This document shows, one piece after another, positions 1 to 5,397 of a stretch of 8,911 bases of DNA. The stretch is from Chitinophagaceae bacterium UBA4412 (lineage in GTDB: Bacteria > Bacteroidota > Bacteroidia > Chitinophagales > Chitinophagaceae), in assembly GCA_002400445.1 (NCBI GenBank), contig DGQO01000125.1, positions 1 through 8,911 of the forward strand, read 5' to 3'. The notes under the pieces are model-generated. The model did not search any database, was not told the DNA's origin, and saw only the letters and a list, made by a program, of their open reading frames with translations. Each line of letters starts with the position of its first letter. Position 1 is the first letter of the stretch. The translations under genes were made by a program, and so were the position numbers.

Positions 1-293
1 CCGGCAGACAGGTAAGCTTTTACTTTAATTAAAGGAATTGTTTCTTCAATAGCGTTTTTCCATTCCAGTAATCTTTTTTGTACCTGTGCGGCAAAAAGGT
101 TCGAACTATCGTACATGATCTCATTGCTTTGTGCCACATCCGGCATTCCGTCATCAGTGGCCCGCTGAATATGCAGGAGGTGAATGGTAGCTCCCGTTGC
201 AGCAGACAATTCCACAGCCTGAGCAACAACAAACTCGGTGCTGTCATCAAAATCAATCGGAACAAGGATATCCTGTAAAGTGTCTGCGGTCAT
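1..293 (-). CDS. Universal stress protein (UspA family), N-terminal part, cut by window edge
   Basis: Reading the minus strand from the ATG at 293-291 gives 97 codons with no stop before the left edge, so only the N-terminus is visible. Residues 8-43 read as a typical Usp opening: strand DILVPIDF with Asp14 at the usual nucleotide-binding position, then DDSTEFVVAQAVELSAATGA as the first helix, then the strand IHLLHIQ. After this come a variable acidic stretch and a helix (residues 72-86, QVQKRLLEWKNAIEE). Usp proteins are cytoplasmic, often bind ATP, and respond to starvation or envelope stress. Whether this is a single-domain form (about 145 residues) or a tandem form (about 280) cannot be seen. 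No Met lies upstream in frame with a better context, and no Shine-Dalgarno sequence is visible. It diverges from the response regulator gene across a 157-base gap that holds a tandem TTCTAAT operator, so control by that regulator is inferred. Confidence 0.85.
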   Translation of the reverse strand, partial: MTADTLQDILVPIDFDDSTEFVVAQAVELSAATGATIHLLHIQRATDDGMPDVAQSNEIMYDSSNLFAAQVQKRLLEWKNAIEETIPLIKVKAYLSA

Positions 294-323
294 AGATGAT
301 TTTTTAAAAGATTTTTTTTGCAT

Positions 324-358
324 TAAAAGTATGCCGGGCTTATGAAGCCCACATTAAA
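324..358 (-). promoter_or_regulatory. Candidate promoter of the usp gene
   Basis: On the minus strand TTTAA lies at 358-354 and TACTTTTA at 331-324, separated by 22 bases. The second box fits the Bacteroidota TAnnTTTG -7 consensus at five of its six fixed bases. The main support is comparative: the promoter region before the membrane protein gene at 2599 has TTTAA and a TAC-N-TT box at exactly the same distances from the same operator. The spacer is longer than usual, which would suit an activator-dependent promoter. The predicted transcript start lies about 25 to 30 bases before the usp ATG. Confidence 0.4.
336..350. repeat. Perfect 6-bp dyad inside the usp promoter spacer
   Basis: GGGCTT-ATG-AAGCCC is a perfect inverted repeat with a 3-base centre. 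It sits between the two putative usp promoter boxes, ending four bases before the -7-like TAC. No T-run follows on either strand and both flanking genes point away, so it is not a terminator. It may be an operator for a second regulator or incidental symmetry. A related imperfect dyad sits at the same offset at 2551-2568. Confidence 0.4.
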
Positions 359-363
359 TCAAT

Positions 364-381
364 ATTAGAAATTGATTAGAA
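364..381. promoter_or_regulatory. Tandem 11-bp-period operator, copy 1 (ATTAGAA-attg-ATTAGAA)
   Basis: Two identical heptamers ATTAGAA at 364-370 and 375-381 are separated by ATTG, so the start-to-start period is 11 bp, one helical turn. On the opposite strand this reads TTCTAAT-N4-TTCTAAT, identical in its half-sites to the copy at 2523-2540. A 7+4 bp direct repeat is the classic site shape for OmpR/PhoB-type regulators binding as a head-to-tail dimer, and the divergent downstream gene encodes such a regulator. The site lies 70 bases from the usp start and 69 bases from the regulator start, so it could act on both promoters. That the neighbouring regulator is the ligand is inferred. Confidence 0.65.
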
Positions 382-450
382 TCGCTTAGTTTCAGCGTGC
401 TGCTACAGAGATAATAAGTAAATTGACAACAGATTTATTATAGCAAGACG

Positions 451-1140
451 ATGGAAGCAGGTAAAATTTTAATTGTTGAAGATGAAAAGAAAATTGCCGA
501 TACCCTCAAGTTTGGGTTAAGCGAAATTGGATTTTTGGTAGAGGTAGCCTATGATGGCAAGCTGGGCTATCATCTGTTTTGTGCCCATAGCTTTAACCTG
601 GTTATCCTCGATGTAAACCTGCCAGGAATCAATGGTTACGATCTGTGTAAAAACATCCGGGCAAAAGACGAACATATTCCCATCCTGATGCTTACGGCAA
701 TGAGTACGCTCAACGATAAAGTTGAAGGTTATAATTCCGGGGCAGATGATTACATGGTAAAGCCTTTTGAATTTAAAGAACTATTGTTGAAAATAAGATC
801 CCTGCTTAAGCGAACGATGAGCCAGCATGTGCCGGTGGGCAATGTGCTTAGGGTAGGAGATCTGGAAATGAATCTGGATAGTAAGGAAGTCGTAAGAGAT
901 GGAAAACTCATCAACCTCACGGCAAAAGAATTTCAGTTGCTGGAATATTTACTCCGGAATAAAAACAAAGTAGTTTCCCGTGCAGATATTGCCATCAATG
1001 TGTGGGATGTGGATTTTGAAACCAATACAAATGTTATTGATGTGTACATCAGCTACCTGCGAAATAAGGTAGATAAATTTTCAGAACAGAAATTGATACA
1101 AACGCATGTGGGTATGGGTTATATCTTAAAAGACCATTGA
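451..1140 (+). CDS. OmpR/PhoB-family two-component response regulator
   Basis: This 229-residue protein has the full length and domain order of its family. The receiver domain (about 4-120) has the acidic pocket Glu10-Asp11, the phospho-acceptor Asp54 in VILDVNLPG, Thr82 in LMLTA, and Lys104 in YMVKPF. The C-terminal winged helix (about 128-229) starts with the NLTAKEFQLLEYLLRN segment (155-170), has the recognition helix within NTNVIDVYISYLRNKVD (192-208), and ends with the wing THVGMGYIL (218-226). It should be phosphorylated by the kinase encoded immediately downstream and then bind tandem direct repeats as a dimer. The start ATG at 451 puts the first beta strand (KILIVEDE) at residue 5, as expected. 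The upstream gap holds one copy of a TTCTAAT-type tandem repeat, which suggests autoregulation and control of the divergent usp gene. The signal sensed is unknown, and it cannot be assigned to a named regulator such as CusR or PhoB. Confidence 0.97.
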   Translation: MEAGKILIVEDEKKIADTLKFGLSEIGFLVEVAYDGKLGYHLFCAHSFNLVILDVNLPGINGYDLCKNIRAKDEHIPILMLTAMSTLNDKVEGYNSGADDYMVKPFEFKELLLKIRSLLKRTMSQHVPVGNVLRVGDLEMNLDSKEVVRDGKLINLTAKEFQLLEYLLRNKNKVVSRADIAINVWDVDFETNTNVIDVYISYLRNKVDKFSEQKLIQTHVGMGYILKDH

Positions 1141-2519
1141 TGCATATCAGGATTAAAATAACATTGTTGTTTACCCTTACGATCTCTTTGCTCATGGCGC
1201 TCATTTGCAGCCTTACCTATTATTATTTTTATACGGCAAGGATAGAAAGCATAAAGACCCAACTTACTAACCAGGCGCACACTACTTCAGATCTTTTACA
1301 ACAGCAAGAAACCTACGATGCGCTCCTGATCAATAAAATTGAAGCCGGCACTTCGTCGCTTAAAAACAAAACCGTACAAGCTTATAACAATGCCGGCCAG
1401 GAAATATACAGTTATGCCGATAGCAGCGCTGTGGCTCCTGGCGTTAGCCCCACGTTATTGCAGCAGGCTAAAGCAGGCAACACGGTCTATTTTTCTACCG
1501 GTATAAAAGACGTAATCCTTTACCCAGACCTTGCAGGCAGCATGCTTATTATAACTGCAGCTTACGATGAGCAGGGAAAAAAGGGGCTTCAATATTTGAG
1601 TTTCTTTTTGTGGCTAAGTTTTGCCGGGAGCACGATCATTGCTTTCGCATCTGGTTATTTCTTTTCAAAGTTGCTCTTGCTTCCTATCAGGAATATAGCA
1701 GACGATGTAAAGAAAATTTCGGCGCTCAGTCTTGCGCAAAGAATTAAACCAGGCCGCACAAAAGATGAATGGAATTACCTTACGGAAACCTTGAACGACT
1801 TGCTCAACCGTTTGCAGGAAAGTTTTGACATCCAGCGTCGCTTCATCTCCGTGGCTTCGCATGAACTTTCTACACCGCTTACTTCTATTTCGAGCCAATT
1901 GGAAGTTTCGCTGTTGCGAAACAGGAATGTGAGCGAATACCAGCAGGTGATGCAATCGGTTTACCAGGATGTGCGGCAGCTAAGTAAGCTCACACAAACC
2001 CTGCTCGAATTTGCGGCAGTTTCCGGGAATGCAGGTGGCATAGAGCTTAGCCTCATTCGGGTGGATGAAGTGCTGATGCGTTTTCCGGCTGAAATGGCCA
2101 AGCTGGATAAAGCCTATATGGTACAGCTTGAATTTGATCAGCTCCCTGAAGACGAAACAAAATTGCTTGTATTTGGCAACGCCACCCTTCTATTTGCCGC
2201 TATAAAAAATATTGTTTCAAACGCCTGCAAGTTTTCTGCTAACAGGATGGCAAAGATTAAGTTATCTGTGCTGGAGAAAGACATTCAAATTTCCGTGGAA
2301 GATAATGGTCAGGGGATACCTGAACATGAAATGGAAAATATATTTCATCCTTTTTACAGGGTTGAAGAAAGCAGTACGGTAAGTGGCTTTGGTATGGGAC
2401 TGCCGCTGGTAAACCGAATTGTAAAGCTGCACAACGGTGTGATCAATATTAATTCTGTTGTAGGCAAAGGCACTACATTTTTTATTACGCTTCCGTCTGC
2501 TGATAAATATCCCGGATAA
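1140..2519 (+). CDS. Membrane-bound sensor histidine kinase (HAMP, HisKA, HATPase)
   Basis: The chosen start is the ATG at 1140, which overlaps the regulator stop in TGATG and implies translational coupling; a TTG one codon upstream (1137) is the alternative. The 459-residue product has TM1 at about 7-31, a periplasmic sensor region of about 120 residues with no motif I recognise, TM2 at about 152-175 and a HAMP linker (176-228). The dimerisation domain has the H-box SHELSTPLT with phospho-acceptor His241. The ATPase domain has the N-box NIVSNACKF (357-365), G1 DNGQGIP (388-394), F-box FHPFYR (402-407) and G2 GFGMGL (416-421), all intact. Glu242 and Thr245 form the ExxT pattern associated with phosphatase activity, so it probably both phosphorylates and dephosphorylates the upstream regulator. 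The short, cysteine-free periplasmic loop gives no clue to the stimulus. Confidence 0.96.
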   Translation: MHIRIKITLLFTLTISLLMALICSLTYYYFYTARIESIKTQLTNQAHTTSDLLQQQETYDALLINKIEAGTSSLKNKTVQAYNNAGQEIYSYADSSAVAPGVSPTLLQQAKAGNTVYFSTGIKDVILYPDLAGSMLIITAAYDEQGKKGLQYLSFFLWLSFAGSTIIAFASGYFFSKLLLLPIRNIADDVKKISALSLAQRIKPGRTKDEWNYLTETLNDLLNRLQESFDIQRRFISVASHELSTPLTSISSQLEVSLLRNRNVSEYQQVMQSVYQDVRQLSKLTQTLLEFAAVSGNAGGIELSLIRVDEVLMRFPAEMAKLDKAYMVQLEFDQLPEDETKLLVFGNATLLFAAIKNIVSNACKFSANRMAKIKLSVLEKDIQISVEDNGQGIPEHEMENIFHPFYRVEESSTVSGFGMGLPLVNRIVKLHNGVININSVVGKGTTFFITLPSADKYPG

Positions 2520-2522
2520 TTA

Positions 2523-2540
2523 TTCTAATAAGTTTCTAAT
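2523..2540. promoter_or_regulatory. Tandem 11-bp-period operator, copy 2 (TTCTAAT-aagt-TTCTAAT)
   Basis: Identical heptamers lie at 2523-2529 and 2534-2540 with a 4-base spacer, only three bases after the kinase stop codon and 58 bases before the membrane protein ATG. The half-sites are the exact reverse complement of those at 364-381. By eye, no other exact TTCTAAT or ATTAGAA was found in the window, so all four copies sit in these two paired sites. Its position just upstream of a TTTAA/TAC box pair fits activation of the 2599 gene by the adjacent OmpR/PhoB-type regulator, an inference from geometry. Confidence 0.65.
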
Positions 2541-2545
2541 TCGCC

Positions 2546-2580
2546 TTTAACCGGCTCCTAAGAACCGGGGAGTACATTGT
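2546..2580 (+). promoter_or_regulatory. Candidate promoter of the small membrane protein gene
   Basis: TTTAA at 2546-2550 and TACATTGT at 2573-2580 are spaced 22 bases apart. They repeat the layout of the usp promoter: five bases between operator and TTTAA, then 22 bases to TAC-N-TT. The -7-like box is a weak match to TAnnTTTG taken alone. If correct, the 2599 gene has its own promoter despite following the kinase gene by only 79 bases. Confidence 0.4.
2551..2568. repeat. Imperfect 7-bp dyad inside the membrane protein promoter spacer
   Basis: CCGGCTC-CTAA-GAACCGG pairs with one C/A mismatch. It lies between the two putative promoter boxes and ends four bases before TAC, the same end point as the dyad in the usp promoter. 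GGCT and CCGG occur in both. There is no T-run afterwards, so it is a poor terminator for the kinase gene, although a weak attenuating role cannot be excluded. Confidence 0.35.
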
Positions 2581-2598
2581 GCTTTAAATTATTGTTTT

Positions 2599-3018
2599 AT
2601 GAACCACGATTATGAAGATACCGAATTTTCGAAGTCCGTTTTAGCGGGTGTATTTGCAGGCATTACGGCTATCTTGCTCAGCCTTATTTATAACACCATC
2701 TTTAGAAGAATTACCGGATTTTCTTTATCAGAGATTATCAATGTGTCCACTGTTATTTTCGCACTGCTCATTGCAGTAATTGTAGCAGGTCTCATCTTTT
2801 ACCTGTTTCATCATTATCTTAAGAGGGGCACAATTATCTTCCAGGCTGCTGCTTTTATCCTTACGGTACTTTTAGTGGTTGGCTCTATGCAGGTACAGAG
2901 ATCTTCGGATCCGTTGCTCACAAATGAGTTCCAGGGATTGTTGCTGGGTATTGTGGCTATCACAGGAGCTTGTACTGTCTTTTTAATACCGTTTTTGTAC
3001 AAACGCAATATTGTATAA
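2599..3018 (+). CDS. Small four-helix membrane protein of unknown function
   Basis: The 139-residue product has a short acidic N-terminus (MNHDYEDTEF) and four predicted membrane helices at about 13-33, 48-71, 78-96 and 113-133. Basic loops (RR at 36-37, HHYLKR at 71-76, KR at 135-136) allow a topology estimate with both ends cytoplasmic. The loop FRRITGFSLSEIINVS (35-50) and the stretch NEFQGLLLGIVAITG (109-123) look like the most patterned segments. No catalytic, metal-binding or transporter motif is visible. I do not recognise a named family and give no function. The ATG at 2599 is the only start that includes the whole first helix. It follows the kinase gene by 79 bases on the same strand but appears to have its own operator and promoter, which suggests it is a target, and possibly an accessory or output protein, of the two-component system. 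Confidence 0.85.
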   Translation: MNHDYEDTEFSKSVLAGVFAGITAILLSLIYNTIFRRITGFSLSEIINVSTVIFALLIAVIVAGLIFYLFHHYLKRGTIIFQAAAFILTVLLVVGSMQVQRSSDPLLTNEFQGLLLGIVAITGACTVFLIPFLYKRNIV

Positions 3019-3022
3019 ATCC

Positions 3023-3057
3023 TACAGGTGTCACCTTTCAAAAAGGTGACACCTGTA
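3023..3057. terminator. Long perfect hairpin between convergent genes, probable bidirectional terminator
   Basis: TACAGGTGTCACCTTT at 3023-3038 pairs perfectly with 3042-3057 across a 3-base CAA loop, giving a 16-bp stem (or 15 bp with a 5-base loop). It starts five bases after the membrane protein stop and lies before the 3' end of the convergent WG-repeat gene at 3144, the expected place for a shared terminator. Neither strand has a good U-tract after the stem; the plus strand continues AATTATAATTG. It may instead be a transcript-end stabilising or processing hairpin. Confidence 0.65.
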
Positions 3058-3143
3058 ATTATAATTGTACTTTAAACTTCCTGTGGAGGTCTCAATATAT
3101 AAACAGATGAAGATAGAATAGGTAGTTCCGGTGAAGCTCAATA

Positions 3144-5144
3144 TTATTTTACCTGATTTCCTGCTTTGTCAAAGATGAGCATCTTGCCATCTTTATTCAA
3201 TGCAACCTGTCCTTTTTTATCGAAATATGGAACAGAAGAATAGATGTTCTTATTCAAGTCATACTCTGCAGGGATAATATTTTTTCCCTGTACATTCCAT
3301 AAGCCCCATTTGCCTTGCGTGCTTTCGGCAAAAACCAAACCGTCTTTATCAGCTTCCAGCATAATGAAATATTTTACACCTGGAATTACCGTCTTTATTT
3401 TTCCCGTTTTATCAACTATTGCAATACCATCTTTTTTGCCTGCTTGCTGTGCAATACTGTATCCATTACTAAAATCAGTTGCATCTTCAAATTGGGCTTT
3501 TATAATTTCAATTCCTTTTTTATTAATGAAGCCGTAATGGTAAGAAAATCCATCTGCTGTTGGTTTAGCAATCCTGGCAAAGCCATCCTTAAAATTCCTG
3601 GCAGCGGAAAGTGTCATTGGTATCACCAGTTTGAAAGTGGAATCCAGGAAGCCATATTTTGTGGTGGCGTTAGTTGAAAATTCATTAGCTGAAAAATCGC
3701 TTGTTACTTTTAATAAGCCGTCAGAAAAATCATCTCCACTAAACACAAAGTATTTAAGTGGTATCAGCTTTTTTATTTTTTTGTCAAAAAACCATGTACT
3801 GTCTTTGCCTGCAACCGGGAACTTCCTTTTAAGCTTTTCAAATTTGTCTGTATCTGCTCCAAAATTTCTGTAAGAGGAATGATACATCACATTAAAGGAT
3901 TTGTCCACCAGCACTTTTCCGGATAGATCCATTATGGGAGTTGTGCTATATGCTTTTGTATCTACAAAGAGTTCATACTTCATATCTGGAGACATTAATT
4001 CCTGGCCAATCAATCCAGTATGGATATTATAAACTCTTCCCGGAATTGATGTTCCATAATTGGTATAGAAAAGAAGGATGGGGTTTTTCTTGTGGTCGTA
4101 AAAATCATAGCTCTGGTAACTCAATGGAATGAGTTCTTTGCCTTTCTTGTTTAGCAGGTTTAATTTTACTGCATAATTCTCCTTCACCTGTACTAGAAAA
4201 AGCGAATCCCCAAAAGTGCCTTTGAATTTATATTTCTCAGGAATCGCTACCTCAAAGTCAGCGTTGATATAGCCAAACCATGCCGGGGACATTTCGGTAT
4301 CCGTAGAGAACAAATAGCCTTTACCGTATTTCTTCAAATAGGGATATATGGCGGGTATTACCAGTTTCCCGGTATTGTCTATCAAGCCGTATGTACTGCC
4401 CTGTGTACTACTGTTATAATTGCGCACACTGGCAGTTTTACCATCAAAATAATCTACGCCTTCAAAGCGGTCATTGCTCAATAGTTCGCCTTCTTTATTA
4501 ATGAAATTCCATTCATTGCCATAGTTATAAGTCACTTCATTTTTTAACTGGATGGCAGCGAAGCCATGCCTGTAAGGCCATATCCGAACCGCCTGTTTTG
4601 TAAACTTCACTTCATTCTTTTGGTTGATGGCCTGCCATGTTCCGGTTTCTTTTGAAGTAAAAGCCAGGCCTTCAGAAAAAGATCGTGTAGCCGTATATTG
4701 ATAAGGAATCACCAGGTTTCCGGTTATGTTGATGTATCCCCACAATTGATCTTTATTCATTACTTCTGCAAGACCATCAGAGAATGGATTGGCATTGGCA
4801 AAGCTTTGTGGGATTTTTTTCTTACCCGCCTTGTCAATGAAGAAATACTGCGTAGAATCAGATACTGCTGCTACCCCACTGGAGAAGGAATTTGCTTTAT
4901 AATAAACAAGGGGGATAACTGTTTTGCCACTGGCATTGATATATCCATATTTTTCGTTTGCCCTTACCAAACCTAATCCTTCAGAAAAATCCATCGCAAG
5001 GGAATAGGTCGGAGCAATAACGACCGTGCCGTTAGAATCCTTATATCCATAAGCTCTTTTCGCTGGATCATAATAGGAAGATAATTTCTGTGCAGAAAGC
5101 TGGAAGCTGAGCAGGTAAAAGGCAAATGCCAGGAGAATACGCAT
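3144..5144 (-). CDS. Secreted WG-repeat (KWG) protein, 666 residues
   Basis: A signal peptide (MRILLAFAFYLLSFQLSA, with Gln19 as probable mature N-terminus) precedes a chain of WG-type beta repeats that fills the rest of the protein. The recurring pattern is an aromatic residue, then Gly, a hydrophobic residue, Ile/Leu, Asn/Asp, two or three residues, Gly-Lys, a variable stretch, and Val-Ile-Pro followed by an aromatic. Clear units begin near residues 32, 66, 100, 135, 252, 290, 497, 537 and 613. Degenerate ones lie near 170, 212, 326, 404, 451, 573 and 647. Linkers between early units carry an FSEGL-like motif (53-57, 156-160; variants at 121-125 and 473-477). WG-repeat proteins are common in Bacteroidota and probably form beta-rich ligand-binding surfaces; the ligand is unknown. 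There is no enzymatic domain, no C-terminal sorting domain and no lipobox. It is probably monocistronic, with a long inverted repeat in its leader region. Confidence 0.93.
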   Translation of the reverse strand: MRILLAFAFYLLSFQLSAQKLSSYYDPAKRAYGYKDSNGTVVIAPTYSLAMDFSEGLGLVRANEKYGYINASGKTVIPLVYYKANSFSSGVAAVSDSTQYFFIDKAGKKKIPQSFANANPFSDGLAEVMNKDQLWGYINITGNLVIPYQYTATRSFSEGLAFTSKETGTWQAINQKNEVKFTKQAVRIWPYRHGFAAIQLKNEVTYNYGNEWNFINKEGELLSNDRFEGVDYFDGKTASVRNYNSSTQGSTYGLIDNTGKLVIPAIYPYLKKYGKGYLFSTDTEMSPAWFGYINADFEVAIPEKYKFKGTFGDSLFLVQVKENYAVKLNLLNKKGKELIPLSYQSYDFYDHKKNPILLFYTNYGTSIPGRVYNIHTGLIGQELMSPDMKYELFVDTKAYSTTPIMDLSGKVLVDKSFNVMYHSSYRNFGADTDKFEKLKRKFPVAGKDSTWFFDKKIKKLIPLKYFVFSGDDFSDGLLKVTSDFSANEFSTNATTKYGFLDSTFKLVIPMTLSAARNFKDGFARIAKPTADGFSYHYGFINKKGIEIIKAQFEDATDFSNGYSIAQQAGKKDGIAIVDKTGKIKTVIPGVKYFIMLEADKDGLVFAESTQGKWGLWNVQGKNIIPAEYDLNKNIYSSVPYFDKKGQVALNKDGKMLIFDKAGNQVK

Positions 5145-5171
5145 GGTTGATTTTTTTTAGAGTGGGCAACA

Positions 5172-5202
5172 AATGAAAATAGAGAGGAAGACTATTTTCA
5201 TT
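5172..5202. repeat. Perfect 11-bp inverted repeat in the leader of the WG-repeat gene
   Basis: AATGAAAATAG at 5172-5182 and CTATTTTCATT at 5192-5202 are exact reverse complements separated by nine purines (AGAGGAAGA). The nearer arm is 27 bases before the WG-repeat ATG. It could be an operator for a dimeric regulator or, if the promoter at 5210-5238 is real, a stem-loop at the very 5' end of the transcript. On the minus strand the loop reads TCTTCCTCT. Confidence 0.55.
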
Positions 5203-5209
5203 GCAATCC

Positions 5210-5238
5210 TAAAACTATCTAATTGCGAACCCGATCCA
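5210..5238 (-). promoter_or_regulatory. Weak candidate promoter of the WG-repeat gene
   Basis: On the minus strand TAGTTTTA (5217-5210) matches the Bacteroidota TAnnTTTG box at five of its six fixed bases. TGG (5238-5236) lies 18 bases upstream in place of the usual TTG. Transcription would start just before or within the inverted repeat at 5172-5202. The evidence is a consensus match only. Confidence 0.25.
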
Positions 5239-5258
5239 TATACCGGGTGATGGGTATA
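5239..5258. repeat. Short dyad TATACC-N8-GGTATA in the divergent gap
   Basis: A perfect 6-bp inverted repeat with an 8-base centre lies in the 253-base gap between the divergent WG-repeat and methyltransferase genes. Its size and spacing would suit a dimeric DNA-binding protein, but a 6-bp dyad can arise by chance. No regulator gene lies next to it. The remainder of the gap to 5397 shows only weak TAnnTTT-like boxes (TAGCTTTC at 5281-5288, TACCTTTT at 5335-5342) without convincing partners. Confidence 0.2.
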
Positions 5259-5397
5259 ATTCATTTCTGGTAAAAGGACATAGCTTTCAAAAAAAACTTT
5301 TCAATCCCGCAACAGGAGGAAACGGTGCGAGCGATACCTTTTAAAATTTTTAGTAAAGTTGGTTTCCATTTTTTTAGTCCGGTTCTTTTCACAGTAA

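Noticed and set aside
423..441. TTGACA followed by TATTAT just before the response regulator start, looking like a sigma-70 promoter.
   Set aside because: The boxes are only seven bases apart and end nine bases before the ATG, and Bacteroidota promoters do not use this consensus.
5206..5223. Possible third TTCTAAT-type operator (TCCTAAA then ATCTAAT) upstream of the WG-repeat gene.
   Set aside because: The half-sites match only 5 and 6 of 7 bases, and the spacing is 10 rather than 11 bp. Against the two exact copies elsewhere this is within chance.
5301..5369. A 22-codon minus-strand reading frame (METNFTKNF...LLLRD) in the gap between the divergent genes.
   Set aside because: It has no ribosome binding site, repeats or conserved motif that I can see, and such short frames occur by chance.
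5313..5384. AGGAGGA at 5314-5320 ahead of a GTG at 5325, suggesting a small gene or an earlier methyltransferase start.
   Set aside because: The GTG frame gives about 25 residues of unremarkable sequence and is out of frame with the methyltransferase. Bacteroidota rarely rely on strong Shine-Dalgarno sites, so the match is probably accidental.
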